From JAABTH01 sp964390725 (lineage in GTDB: Bacteria; Bacillota; Dethiobacteria; DTU022): a DNA stretch of 64,000 nt. The notes under the pieces were generated by a model. The model did not search any database and had not been told where the DNA came from. It was given only the letters and a program-made list of their open reading frames with translations. The translations under genes and the position numbers were made by a program. The stretch lies in assembly GCA_964390725.1 (NCBI GenBank), contig CAYMIW010000002.1:118486-182485 (forward strand), given 5' to 3'. Below are positions 8,283-17,299 of this stretch, piece by piece (the first letter of the stretch is position 1; each line of letters opens with the position of its first letter).

Positions 8283-8840
8283 ATGGCCAAAGTATCTGAG
8301 ATATTCAATCGTCTTATTGGCTATTGGTACAAGCTGACATCGGCTATTTGTTCGATGATTATTGTTTTTGCCATGCTATTAATTACTACAGAGGTCGTAG
8401 CGCGTTATTTCTTTAACTATTCAATCCAGTTCGTGATGCAGTTTAGTGGCTATTCGTTGTTTCTGGTAACATTTCTAGGCGCTGCCTGGGTTCTGAGTCT
8501 TAAGGCTCATATATCGGTTACTTTTATGACAGACAAGTTTAGTGATCGTACCCGCGCTATTAATAGTGTAATCATGAAACTGCTGGGGTTCGCATTTTGC
8601 TGTTTTCTTCTTTATGCTACCGGTGACTATGTAATCAACAATGTTTGGGCAGAAGGAATGTCAACCGACTACCCGATCAGGTTTCCACTAGTTTACCTGA
8701 TGATTTTTATGCCGATTGGCTGGCTGTTTATGGTAATAGAGTTTTTGATTCAGGCCTGGAAAGAAATTAAAGATTTGTTTAAAGGCAGTAAAACTGGAAA
8801 TAATATTGGAAGCTCAAGCGAGATTGTCGAAACAAACTAA
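8283..8840 (+). CDS. dctQ: TRAP transporter small permease DctQ
   Basis: 185 residues with four predicted membrane segments and the family motif LLITTEVVARYFFN near residue 40. It forms the small membrane subunit that pairs with DctM; together they import the solute captured by DctP using a sodium gradient. ATG 8283 has GTGAGG about 13 nt upstream, rather far, so a slightly different start is possible. Ends 55 nt before dctM. Confidence 0.9.
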   Translation: MAKVSEIFNRLIGYWYKLTSAICSMIIVFAMLLITTEVVARYFFNYSIQFVMQFSGYSLFLVTFLGAAWVLSLKAHISVTFMTDKFSDRTRAINSVIMKLLGFAFCCFLLYATGDYVINNVWAEGMSTDYPIRFPLVYLMIFMPIGWLFMVIEFLIQAWKEIKDLFKGSKTGNNIGSSSEIVETN

Positions 8841-8895
8841 GTGGCACTCGCTATATATTTAGTGTTTATATGACAGGTTGTTGAGGAGGTTTGTC

Positions 8896-10203
8896 ATGGA
8901 AGTATCAATGGTTATCATTGTGCTGCTTGGAGTATTCTTTGCATTGATGCTGCTCGGTTTTCCTGTGGCATTATCATTTATGGCGGCTAATATAACTGTT
9001 CTTGTTCTGCACAGTGGCACCAGATTTTTCAGCTTAATTGCTGTGGGTATGTTTGCTTCCCTTAATTCTTTTGTTCTGATCGCCGTGCCTCTCTTTATAA
9101 TAATGGGCGAGATTATAGTTCGATGTCAGTTTATTGATCTGGTAACAAATGCTTCAGAAAGCATTTTTGGTAAACTAAGAACACAGGATGCAATTCTTAC
9201 TGTAGGTACAGGAACGGTGCTTGCTGTTTTGAGCGGGGCACCAATTGCAACTGGAGCTACTCTTGGAGCTACTCTTGTTCCAAGAATGCTCAGGCACGGC
9301 TATACAAAGTGGTTTGCCTGCGGCACCGCCCTGGGTGGAGCTGCCTTAGCTACCCTCATTCCCCCCAGCTCACTGGCTATTATTTTGGCGACGCTTGCAG
9401 AAGTGTCACCAAACCGGGTTCTCATTGGTGGTTTGCTTCCGGGACTGATCTGTTCGGCCCTTTTTATAGTTTTTATCCTGGTATCAAGTAAAATATGGCC
9501 ACATCTTGTCCCTGATAAAGTAGAACAGGAATACCGATATCCTTTTAAAGAAGTAATTTTAAGAATTGCAAAAGCTTTGCCGCTCGGGATTATTGTTTTG
9601 CTAGTTTTGGGTGTAATCTTTTTAGGTATTGCTACTGCAACTGAAGCCGCAGCATTGGGAGCAATTGGTACAATTTTGATGGCGCTGGTTTACAGAAGGC
9701 TAACATGGAATATATTTGTAGACAGCTTGATGGCATCAGCAAAAATGACCAGTATGCTCTTCTTAATTATCTCTACTTCAAGCATTTTTGGTAGGGTGCT
9801 TACCCTGACTGGGGCTGGACCGTCTATTGTTAATACTATCGTCAATGCTCCTGTAGGGCCATACTTTATTGTAGCCATTATGATCGGGTGTATTTTAATC
9901 CTGGGTTGTTTTATGGATTCTATTGCCATGATGATGATTACTGTGCCTTTGTTCACGCCAGCAGTAATTGCTCTTGGTTTTGACCCCCTTTGGTTCTGTG
10001 TTTTAATCCTAATTACAACTGGTATCGCTGGTATTACTCCCCCGGTTGGAATGGTGCTTTATGCTCTAAAAGGTTCATGCGACGAAGTGGAAATGCATGA
10101 TGTATACCGTGGTGGAATACCTTATTTCCTGATCCAGATGGCTGTTATTATTCTTGTCATGATATTCCCGAAAATTGGCCTCTGGTTGCCCGGTCTCTTA
10201 TAA
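8896..10203 (+). CDS. dctM: TRAP transporter large permease DctM
   Basis: 435 residues, about 12 membrane segments. ATG 8896 has GAGGAGG 6 nt upstream; the in-frame TTG at 8878 precedes that site. Typical DctM features: LGFPVALSFMAAN at the N-terminus, FILM-type PLFIIMGE, GAPIATGATLGATLVP, ATLIPPSSLAIILATL and the C-terminal GITPPVGMVLYALK. It is the ion-coupled transport subunit. Third gene of dctPQM and probably the last one of the sigma-54 transcript, although the dehydrogenase genes follow on the same strand after 205 nt with no clear terminator between. Confidence 0.93.
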   Translation: MEVSMVIIVLLGVFFALMLLGFPVALSFMAANITVLVLHSGTRFFSLIAVGMFASLNSFVLIAVPLFIIMGEIIVRCQFIDLVTNASESIFGKLRTQDAILTVGTGTVLAVLSGAPIATGATLGATLVPRMLRHGYTKWFACGTALGGAALATLIPPSSLAIILATLAEVSPNRVLIGGLLPGLICSALFIVFILVSSKIWPHLVPDKVEQEYRYPFKEVILRIAKALPLGIIVLLVLGVIFLGIATATEAAALGAIGTILMALVYRRLTWNIFVDSLMASAKMTSMLFLIISTSSIFGRVLTLTGAGPSIVNTIVNAPVGPYFIVAIMIGCILILGCFMDSIAMMMITVPLFTPAVIALGFDPLWFCVLILITTGIAGITPPVGMVLYALKGSCDEVEMHDVYRGGIPYFLIQMAVIILVMIFPKIGLWLPGLL

Positions 10204-10408
10204 ATAGAAAGTGTACCTGGTAGGGTTATTAATAAAAATGTCGAAATAAATAATTAACATCCTTGGTTAAGACTATCCATACTCTGGCGGTAAAGAGTTA
10301 AATAATAGTTAGTGTCTATTAATAATTGCTTAGGCTAAGGTGGTGATTCGGTTAGTTTTTTTGCAGGTAGTTCTATTATTACTATTAAAATACAAAGGAG
10401 TGTTATAG

Positions 10409-11560
10409 ATGGTATATAATATTCACCCCACACCGCCTATTCTTTTCGGATACGGCGCATCAGAACAGGTTGGCGTTAAGCTGAAAGAAATGGGATGCAA
10501 GAAAGTGCTTCTAGTGCATGGCAGCGTAATCAAAAGAACAGGCATAGCGGACAAAATTTTGGGATTGATCAATAAAGAAGGTATTGAAGTTGTCCCTTAC
10601 GACAAAGTTGTTCCCGATCCGCCGGCAGAAGTTGTAGAAGAGGGAGCAGCCTTTGCCAAGGCCCAGGGTATTGATGGAATTGTTGCAATCGGCGGGGGCA
10701 GCGCTCTTGATGCAGCTAAAGCAATTAACGTTTTGCTGGGCAATCCTTCTCCGATCACCCAGTATTTTGATAAAAGCATTCCCCTCAAGCCCGGAAAGAC
10801 GATGGTTTTAATCCCGACTACAGCCGGAACAGGCAGTGAAGTTAATGCCATCAGCGTGGTCAGCGATACAGAAAAAGATATTAAGAGCGGCGTTATCGGA
10901 ATTCCCTGCGTGGCCAGCCTGGCTATTGTAGATCCCATTTTTACAGTTGGTCTGCCATCAGGGTTAACTGCAGCCACCGGAATTGACGCTTTTTCTCATG
11001 GTATTGAAGCGCTGACCTCCATCGCAGCCAACCCTGTATCAGATATTTTAGCGGAAAGAGTAATAAAACTGGTTTATGAAAACTTACCCAAAGCTATTAA
11101 AGAACCTGATAACAAAGAGTACAGATCTAACCTCAGTTTGGCAGCAATGATAGCCGGAATTGCATTCAACGATGCTCCGCCACAACTCGGCCATGCTATT
11201 GCACATACCCTGGGAGCTGTGTTCCACAAGAACCACGGAGAACTCTGCTCGGTTGCCCAGCCTATAGTGGTTGAATATATAGCCGATAAGTCTCCTGCTA
11301 AGATCAAGATAATTGCCTCAGCTATGGGTGTTGACGTCGAAGGTCTTGATCCTGTTAAAGCTGGTGAGAAAGTTGCTGATGCAATCAGGGAATTTACCAA
11401 GAGTGTTGGTCTGCCGGTTATGAAGGATATTGGTATAGATAAAAATGAAATTGAAAAAATTGCTCCGCAGGTATTAAAAGATGACTGCGCTCATTTTATA
11501 CCCAAGGAAATAGATGTAGATACAGTTGTTAAACTACTGCACAAAACATACGAGCTCTAA
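10409..11560 (+). CDS. Iron-containing (group III) alcohol dehydrogenase
   Basis: 383 residues, normal length. ATG 10409 follows AAAGGAG. N-terminal Rossmann-type half carries GGGSALDAAKA (NAD(P) and metal region); the C-terminal helical half has the four metal ligands of the family: DAFSH (Asp and His), IAHTLG and KNHGE. It interconverts an alcohol and an aldehyde or ketone with NAD(P)H in the cytoplasm. Position between the TRAP genes and an MBL/SDR pair suggests it oxidises, or reduces, the imported compound or a product of it; the substrate is unknown. Closely spaced with the next gene (27 nt). Confidence 0.92.
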   Translation: MVYNIHPTPPILFGYGASEQVGVKLKEMGCKKVLLVHGSVIKRTGIADKILGLINKEGIEVVPYDKVVPDPPAEVVEEGAAFAKAQGIDGIVAIGGGSALDAAKAINVLLGNPSPITQYFDKSIPLKPGKTMVLIPTTAGTGSEVNAISVVSDTEKDIKSGVIGIPCVASLAIVDPIFTVGLPSGLTAATGIDAFSHGIEALTSIAANPVSDILAERVIKLVYENLPKAIKEPDNKEYRSNLSLAAMIAGIAFNDAPPQLGHAIAHTLGAVFHKNHGELCSVAQPIVVEYIADKSPAKIKIIASAMGVDVEGLDPVKAGEKVADAIREFTKSVGLPVMKDIGIDKNEIEKIAPQVLKDDCAHFIPKEIDVDTVVKLLHKTYEL

Positions 11561-11587
11561 TCGCATCAAGCAGAAGGAGGTATAACG

Positions 11588-12439
11588 ATGGAAGTTAGAT
11601 TGAATACACACGGTGAAGGGAAACTTTCAACCAAGACATATTTTGCCAACGAATCAGGATTTAGGGTTGCGTCAGTCATTGTGATGGGTGAAAATGAGGC
11701 AGCACTGCTTGATACTCAGTGGACCCGCTCCAATGCCCACAGGGTGGTTGCTGAAATATTAGAAACGGGCAAAAAGCTTACAAAAATATTTGCCAGCCAT
11801 TCCCACCCTGATCATTATTTTGGGCTCGGCCATATAGCAGATGAATTTCCTGAAGCTGAAGTGCTGGCCCTGCAGGAAGACTGCGATATGATCAACGACC
11901 AGTTTTTTGGTAAGATTGAACACTGGGAAAACGTAATCGGTAAAATGAACGTTTGCCGTAAAACCGTAAAAATTGAGCCGTTAAAAGAAAATTACTTTGA
12001 ACTTGAAGGCCATCGCCTTGAAGTTATTCCTAAGCTAATGGGCGACATGAGATACAACTCGGTAGTTTGGATCCCCTCAATTAAAACTCTTTACGGAAGC
12101 GACCTTCTCTTCAACGAGGCACATCCATTTACCTGCGAACTGACAAAGGAAGAACGCCAACAGTGGATTAAGGATCTTGATTTTCTTAAAACACTGGAGC
12201 CTGAAGTTGTGATCCCCGGCCACCAAAAACCGGGAATGCCTTTTGATTATAGTTCGATTGATTATACCAGGAAATATGTTGAGCTGACTGAGAAAGCCCT
12301 TGAAGAAACAGATAGCGCCGCTGAATTCTTCTATGCAATGTTTGTCCACTTCCCCAATTCTGTGCTGCTTAACCTCAGCAACGAGATGAACGCTAATGTA
12401 TTTAAAGGCGGCAGGGACTGGAATTGGCGCGAAATGTAA
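11588..12439 (+). CDS. Metallo-beta-lactamase-fold hydrolase, atypical metal site
   Basis: 283 residues; AGAAGGAGG lies just before ATG 11588. Contains the first metal motif FASHSHPDHYFG (H-x-H-x-D-H), the bridging Asp region YGSDLLFNE and a final His in VIPGHQKPG. Where most members carry a further His (a GHSPGS-like segment), this protein reads PKLMGDMRYNSVVW, so one ligand of the dinuclear zinc site appears to be missing or replaced. The family covers thioesterases, lactonases, glyoxalases and others; a hydrolytic step in the same pathway as the ADH and SDR is the simplest inference. Cytoplasmic, no signal peptide. Confidence 0.8.
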   Translation: MEVRLNTHGEGKLSTKTYFANESGFRVASVIVMGENEAALLDTQWTRSNAHRVVAEILETGKKLTKIFASHSHPDHYFGLGHIADEFPEAEVLALQEDCDMINDQFFGKIEHWENVIGKMNVCRKTVKIEPLKENYFELEGHRLEVIPKLMGDMRYNSVVWIPSIKTLYGSDLLFNEAHPFTCELTKEERQQWIKDLDFLKTLEPEVVIPGHQKPGMPFDYSSIDYTRKYVELTEKALEETDSAAEFFYAMFVHFPNSVLLNLSNEMNANVFKGGRDWNWREM

Positions 12440-12507
12440 TATATGCAGACTGAACTTTTTTAAAGAAACTTTAAACAATAACTTAAGATATGAGGTGAAT
12501 TAATAAA

Positions 12508-13284
12508 ATGGCACTTGAAAATAAGGTTGCTTTAATAACCGGAGCAGGCAGCGGTATCGGTGAGGCTATAGCAAAGCGTTTTGTAAAAGATGGAGCGAAA
12601 GTTTGCATAATTGGCCGCAGGAAAAAGAACCTGGAAGAAGTTGCGGCAACTCTTCCTGCTGACAAAGTTAAAGTGTTTGCCGGTGACATTACCAAGCATG
12701 AAGATGTGAAAGCTGTAGTCAAGGCAGCTATTGAATGGGGTGGCAAGCTGGATATCCTGGTTAATAACGCTGCGGTCAATTTTGAAGGCGGAGTTGTAGA
12801 GGTAGACCTTGATGATTGGAATAAAATTCTTGCCACCAACCTGAATGCTCCTTTCCTGCTTATGCGGGAAGTGATTCCCCATATGAAAGATAATGGTGGA
12901 GGTTCAGTTATCAATATTGCATCATTAGGTGGAGTTCGCTGCCTGTCCGGCAGGGTTGGTTACAGTACAACCAAGGCAGCCCTGATTATGTTAACAAAGC
13001 AGGCAGCTACGGATTATGGTAAGTATAATATCCGCTTCAATGCAGTATGTCCAGGGTTTACCTTAACAGATATGACCAGGGGACATTTCGGTGAATTTGG
13101 CAAAGATAACCTGGGGCCGTTCCAGTCTATTCCCTTAAAGCGGGGAGCAGAACCCGATGAAATTACCGGTATCTGCAGCTTCCTGGCCGGTGAAGATGCA
13201 AGTTATATTACAGGTTCGGCAATTCTGGTAGACGGTGGTACCCACGTTGTAGATCCTTTTGATGTCGGATTACAAATGCTTTAG
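12508..13284 (+). CDS. Short-chain dehydrogenase/reductase (SDR)
   Basis: 258 residues, classical SDR length. Cofactor motif TGAGSGIG near residue 12, NNAA near 88, catalytic Ser in INIASLGG, and Tyr/Lys of YSTTK near 152-156; the C-terminus ends GSAILVDGGTHV as usual. GRRK after the second strand (IIGRRKKN) favours NADP(H), though this is only suggestive. ATG 12508 follows TGAGGTGAAT. Third gene of the ADH-MBL-SDR group, which is closed by a strong terminator at 13365. Confidence 0.9.
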   Translation: MALENKVALITGAGSGIGEAIAKRFVKDGAKVCIIGRRKKNLEEVAATLPADKVKVFAGDITKHEDVKAVVKAAIEWGGKLDILVNNAAVNFEGGVVEVDLDDWNKILATNLNAPFLLMREVIPHMKDNGGGSVINIASLGGVRCLSGRVGYSTTKAALIMLTKQAATDYGKYNIRFNAVCPGFTLTDMTRGHFGEFGKDNLGPFQSIPLKRGAEPDEITGICSFLAGEDASYITGSAILVDGGTHVVDPFDVGLQML

Positions 13285-13364
13285 CATCGATCGATTGAGA
13301 AAACAAGAGCATCTATCTCTTGTCTTCATTATATTAATATCGATGTTGTTCTGCCATATTATAG

Positions 13365-13396
13365 TGTCCCGGGCAGTAGATGCCCGGGACATTTTA
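13365..13396 (+). terminator. Strong terminator after the SDR gene
   Basis: TGTCCCGGGCA (13365-13375), loop GTAGA, TGCCCGGGACA (13381-13391), then TTTTAT. A smaller hairpin (ACAAGAG/CTCTTGT, about 13303-13323) lies just upstream. The rest of 13285-13577 holds nothing I can support. Confidence 0.85.
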
Positions 13397-13577
13397 TCTT
13401 TCTTGCTCTGAAGGTAAAAGAGAGCAAGAAAGACAAGTATGATAAGTTGTGGTCTGAAGAAAATATCGATTAATTTCATCTGCAGCGCAATACCACCAGT
13501 AAAAATAGTCAGATAAATTATAAGTTGCCGCAGCAGAACTGTTTTATACCAGTTCACTCCCCGGTGTTAGAAAATTT

Positions 13578-13605
13578 TTGTCCACTGAAATTGTTGTGAT
13601 ATAAT
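13578..13605 (+). promoter_or_regulatory. SigA-type promoter of tRNA-Val
   Basis: TTGTCC (13578-13583), 16-nt spacer, TATAAT (13600-13605) with an extended TG (TGATATAAT). Confidence 0.65.
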
Positions 13606-13635
13606 GTAAGCAAAAGTACTCACTTATATTATTAA

Positions 13636-13710
13636 GGGGACGTGGCTCAGGGGGAGAGCGCTTGACTCACATTCAAGAGGTCGGAGGTTCAAATCCTCTC
13701 GTCCCCACCA
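13636..13710 (+). tRNA. tRNA-Val (CAC)
   Basis: Acceptor GGGGACG pairs with CGTCCCC; anticodon loop CTCACAT gives anticodon CAC; T-arm GAGGTTCAAATCCTC; CCA encoded at 13708-13710. Confidence 0.95.
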
Positions 13711-13724
13711 GTAAGAATTATATA

Positions 13725-13769
13725 AAGGAAGCCTCAAGTTTACCGAGTTAAGCTTAAGCTTCCTTTTTT
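13725..13769 (+). terminator. Terminator of tRNA-Val
   Basis: AAGGAAGC (13725-13732) pairs with GCTTCCTT (13758-13765), followed by a T-run. Confidence 0.75.
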
Positions 13770-14252
13770 CAACCATAAAAATGTATGGAGGTAGATGGCA
13801 ACCCCGGATTTATTAGAATTTTAAGCAAAGAGTTTTATAAGTATGTCTAAGAGTAACAAGCGTAACCTAGATCTTAAGGCATACAAGATATTTCAATATG
13901 AAACACGTAATGCAATGTGCAAGACATAGAAGATGCTAAATATTCATTAGCCAATTATGTCAATTAAGTGTTTGAAGCCAGTTGTTGCCCGTGAAAATAA
14001 AAAGTAGCTTGGCAAAGGCAATTCTAAAGTATCTATTTTGGTCAAACCAGGAGTGGAATATATTTTGGCATGAATATTGCGACTTAATTATATAGTTTTA
14101 TTTGCCGTATTTATTATTATAGTCTGTGTTGGGTCCGTAAAGTAAAAATAATTGACACTGGCAGTATAATATTTTTTCAGATTAAATTTAGTTGTAGTTC
14201 GTAAAAAAGCTTAGATGGGACTACCAGTAAACTTAGAAAAGGGGGCATGGCT
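13770..14252 (+). other. Long intergenic region before the second TRAP operon
   Basis: About 480 bases with no supportable gene. Contains the -24/-12 promoter at 14066-14081. The AT-rich stretch 13800-14060 is the expected place for activator sites, but no convincing repeat stands out by eye. Confidence 0.5.
14066..14081 (+). promoter_or_regulatory. Sigma-54 (-24/-12) promoter of the second TRAP operon
   Basis: TGGCATGAATATTGCG matches TGGCAYG-N4-TTGC with correct 12-base spacing between GG and GC. Predicted start near 14092, 160 nt before the dctQ start codon. Confidence 0.7.
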
Positions 14253-14759
14253 ATGAGAAAAGCGCTTCTAAAGTTTAACCGCTATTTCCACTACATCAGC
14301 TGCATATTTTTAGTGGCCTTAATGACTATGACGGTCATTGATATTATCGGCAGGGCGTTGTTTGAGTTTAGATTTCGCGGAATATATGAATTAACCGGAA
14401 TCTTCCTGGTTATAATTGTCTACTTTGCTTTTGGTAATGCTGAAAGAAATAAAGAAAACGTTGAAATTGACTTTTTCTACGGATATTATGAAAAGTATTT
14501 AAAGTCTACAGCTGCCCGGTTGATTATATTTAACCTTAAACAGCTGGCCTTTGTAGCAGTTGCCGCTGTTATGACCTGGCGATTATTGCTCCATGGCATT
14601 TACATGATGGATACCGGTGCCAGAACTGCAAGTCTGCAAATACCCAGCTGGCCTGTAATATTACTGGCATTTTTAGGTCTGCTTGGGCTCTTTTTAGTTG
14701 TTGTATCCGATCTGATTTTTTCACAGCCGGTAGGAGGAAAAAACGATGGCACCAATTGA
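14253..14759 (+). CDS. dctQ: TRAP transporter small permease DctQ (second system)
   Basis: 168 residues, four predicted membrane segments, with the DctQ motif MTVIDIIGRALFEF near residue 30. I chose ATG 14253, 7 nt after AAAAGGGGG; the ATG at 14247 is almost adjacent to that site and two codons longer. Small membrane subunit that pairs with the following DctM. The last 14 nt overlap dctM, a sign of translational coupling. Gene order here is Q-M-P, unlike the P-Q-M order of the first system. Confidence 0.9.
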   Translation: MRKALLKFNRYFHYISCIFLVALMTMTVIDIIGRALFEFRFRGIYELTGIFLVIIVYFAFGNAERNKENVEIDFFYGYYEKYLKSTAARLIIFNLKQLAFVAVAAVMTWRLLLHGIYMMDTGARTASLQIPSWPVILLAFLGLLGLFLVVVSDLIFSQPVGGKNDGTN

Positions 14760-16050
14760 AATAGGTATTCTTGGCATTGTTCTTATGTTAATCCTGATAG
14801 CCTTAAAGCTACCTGTAGGTTTTGCATTAATTGCTATTGCAGTACTCGGTAATATAATGCTGACCAGCACCGGTCCTTCTTTAAGTAAATTGGGGAGCGA
14901 TCTAATCATACTGGTAGAAAATTACTCATTAAGTGTTATTCCACTTTTTGTGCTTATGGGCATATTCTTATCAAAAGCAGGAGTGGCAGCCGATCTCTAT
15001 AATGTAATGAGTGATTTATTCAGGAAAGTAAGGGGCGGGATGGCTATTGCCACCCTGGGAGCAGCAGCTGTTTTCGGCGCTGTTTGTGGCTCAGCTACTG
15101 CCGCCGCTTCAACCATAGGTTCGATTGCTGTACCTGAAATGACCAAGCATAAATATAACCAGGGCCTGGCGGCAAGTATTGCTTCAGTTGGTTCAACCCT
15201 GGGGATTATAATTCCACCCAGTACAACCCTGATTTTATACGGGGTTATTACAGAAGAATCAATAGGTCAGGTTTTAATCGCCGGTTTGATACCCGGAATT
15301 ATGCTCACAGTTATGCTAATGATTACAACGTATATTTTAATCCGGGTCAGACCTGACCTCGGTCCGCCCATCTCAGATACAAAAGAACGTTTTTCTATTG
15401 ACCTGAAAAAAGTAATGTATGTCTGGCCGCTGCCGGTAATCTTTATAATCAGCATCGGCGGTATTTATCTGGGCTTTTTTACTCCGACAGAGGCCGGCGC
15501 GGCAGGAGCATTTTTATCCCTGGTGCTAGTGCTGATCATGAGAAGGTTGTCATGGGCAAAATTTGTTGATTCGATTAGCTCGGCAACCACTATAACTGCC
15601 ATGGTATTTGCTATTGTTATTGGCGGCAAGCTGTTTGGCATCTTTCTCACCAGGAGTAGGATTCCCTTCAGCCTTTCTTCTTTTATAGATGCGTTGGATG
15701 TAACGCCTTTTATAATTATTCTGATTATACTTCTGATTTATACAATTATGGGTTTCTTCATGGATGAGTTGGCAACAATTGTGATCATGACCCCGATATT
15801 TTACCCGATTATCCTGGAACTGGGTTACAATCCAATCTGGTTTGGTGTTATGACCACCATGATGAATTTAACCGGCCTGTTGACCCCGCCAGTTGGAGTT
15901 GCCAGCCTGGTTGTAGCCCAGGTTACCAAGGTCCCTTCTGCCCAGGTTTTCAAATACCAGGTGCCATTCTGGATTACCTTGGTTATCGGGGCTATTATTG
16001 TAGCGGCTTTCCCGAATATCGCGCTTTTTTTACCTAGCTTGATGTATTAA
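14746..16050 (+). CDS. dctM: TRAP transporter large permease DctM (second system)
   Basis: 434 residues with about 12 membrane segments. TAGGAGG precedes ATG 14746. Family landmarks: LKLPVGFALIAIAVLGN, PLFVLMGIFLSKAG, GSATAAASTIGSIAVPEM, GIIIPPSTTLILYGV and LLTPPVGVASLVV. Ion-coupled subunit of a solute importer. It is clearly diverged from the first DctM in this window, so the two systems are probably not a recent duplication and may carry different substrates. Confidence 0.93.
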   Translation: MAPIEIGILGIVLMLILIALKLPVGFALIAIAVLGNIMLTSTGPSLSKLGSDLIILVENYSLSVIPLFVLMGIFLSKAGVAADLYNVMSDLFRKVRGGMAIATLGAAAVFGAVCGSATAAASTIGSIAVPEMTKHKYNQGLAASIASVGSTLGIIIPPSTTLILYGVITEESIGQVLIAGLIPGIMLTVMLMITTYILIRVRPDLGPPISDTKERFSIDLKKVMYVWPLPVIFIISIGGIYLGFFTPTEAGAAGAFLSLVLVLIMRRLSWAKFVDSISSATTITAMVFAIVIGGKLFGIFLTRSRIPFSLSSFIDALDVTPFIIILIILLIYTIMGFFMDELATIVIMTPIFYPIILELGYNPIWFGVMTTMMNLTGLLTPPVGVASLVVAQVTKVPSAQVFKYQVPFWITLVIGAIIVAAFPNIALFLPSLMY

Positions 16051-16160
16051 AGAATAAAAAATACTTATATGGGGAGGGATGTCTGTGCATTAAAAAAACT
16101 TGAAGCTTTGCAGTGTGGGGTCCTGAAAGAACTAAAGACTAAAAAATTGGAGGAAATAAA

Positions 16161-17267
16161 ATGTTTAATTTAAAGCGTTGGAAGCTTTTCTTACTGCCCG
16201 TGATGGTGCTGTTTTTCTTAGGACTTGCTCTTACAGGTTGTGGCAGCCCGGAAGCAGTCGATACACCGGTTGATGAGCCGGTTGACGAGCCGGTTGACGA
16301 GCCGGTTGATGCTGGCGAGGTAATTAGTCTTGATTTTGCTTCTCCATTTCCTGCGCCTCACCATCAGCATGTTAATGTTGTGGAGCCGTGGATTGAAGCC
16401 ATTGAAACAGCATCAAATGGCAGGGTAGAGATTAATTTTTACCCTGGTGGTTCTTTGTCTGAAAGCAGGGCAATCGTTGACGATGTAGCTACCGGAGCGG
16501 TAGATATTGGTTTTACAATGCTCGGTTATACTCCTGGTCGTTTCCCGTTAACTGATTTTACCAGGTTTCCTGCTCATTTTCAGTCAATGGAAGAAGTGAC
16601 CAGGACAATCAATATCCTTTTGGAAGAAAATGCAGACTTCCAGCAGGAATGGGCCGGTTACAAGGTGTTTGCCCTCTACGGTCTTCCTGAAGGGAATGCA
16701 TATACCAATAATGCGCCAATTCAGGGTATAGATGGTTTCAGGGGACGTGATTTAAGGGTTTCCGGTGAGCTTGAAGAAGATACCATCGATGCTCTTGGCG
16801 GTATGGGTTCCCTGATTCCCATGCCCGAGGTATATGATGCTTTGGAGCGTGGTGTAGTAGATGGTTTATTGACTGATCATGCTGCTATTGATACTTACAG
16901 TCTCTACGAGGTGCTGGAGTACGGCACAAATGGTATGAGTATGTTCTATGCAACCAAGGCTATCTTCATGAATGAAGACACCTGGAATTCACTTCCGGCA
17001 GACATTCAGGCTATTTTTGAAGAAAACAGCGGGCTGGAACTGGGCCTGAAGGCTTCCTCGGTTTATGCTGAAGCAGCACAACGTGGCATTGATAAGATGG
17101 AAGAAAATGGAATAGAGGTTTACCAGTGGACTGAGCAGGATACAGCAGATCTGCTTGAAGTATCAACTCCGGTTGTTGAGGGTTTCCTGGATCAGCTGGA
17201 AGCAAGCGGTCTTCCGGCCTGGTCGGTATATGAGACCCTTCTGGAAGCAAGAGATTCTCTCAGGTAA
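16161..17267 (+). CDS. dctP: TRAP transporter solute-binding lipoprotein DctP (second system)
   Basis: 368 residues. TTGGAGG precedes ATG 16161. Lipoprotein signal with lipobox LTGC, then an unusual tandem linker of four VDEP-like units (DNA repeat at 16266-16313), then the DctP domain: LDFASPFPAPHHQHVN, GAVDIGFTMLGY, FRGRDLRVSGELEEDTIDALGG with the substrate-binding Arg in DLRVS, and LERGVVDG. HHQH near the start of the mature domain is uncommon and might take part in metal or substrate binding (inference). Lies 110 nt after dctM and is followed by a terminator. Confidence 0.92.
   Translation: MFNLKRWKLFLLPVMVLFFLGLALTGCGSPEAVDTPVDEPVDEPVDEPVDAGEVISLDFASPFPAPHHQHVNVVEPWIEAIETASNGRVEINFYPGGSLSESRAIVDDVATGAVDIGFTMLGYTPGRFPLTDFTRFPAHFQSMEEVTRTINILLEENADFQQEWAGYKVFALYGLPEGNAYTNNAPIQGIDGFRGRDLRVSGELEEDTIDALGGMGSLIPMPEVYDALERGVVDGLLTDHAAIDTYSLYEVLEYGTNGMSMFYATKAIFMNEDTWNSLPADIQAIFEENSGLELGLKASSVYAEAAQRGIDKMEENGIEVYQWTEQDTADLLEVSTPVVEGFLDQLEASGLPAWSVYETLLEARDSLR
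16266..16313 (+). repeat. 12-bp tandem repeat in the dctP linker
   Basis: Four units of CCGGTTGAYGAG (the last ends in GCT), in frame, encoding the acidic proline-containing linker between lipid anchor and binding domain. Length may vary between strains by slippage. Confidence 0.85.
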
Positions 17268-17299
17268 GTTTTAAAGGTGTTAATTGGATAGCGCTTATT

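Noticed and set aside
10330..10380. Sigma-54-like sequence (CGGTTAG...TTGCAGG) before the iron ADH
   Set aside because: The GG to GC distance is 13 rather than 12, and the -24 half is poor.
13270..13557. 95-residue minus-strand ORF with two hydrophobic stretches
   Set aside because: It runs through the strong terminator at 13365-13391, and its GTG start directly abuts the only purine-rich site. Probably chance, though a short membrane protein cannot be fully excluded.
1173..13710. tRNA genes as integration sites for a mobile island
   Set aside because: No integrase, no repeated tRNA 3' end and no change in gene style was found between or behind them.
14170..14190. CodY-box-like TTTTTTCAGATTAAA before the second TRAP operon
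   Set aside because: About six mismatches to AATTTTCWGAAAATT; not better than expected in AT-rich DNA.
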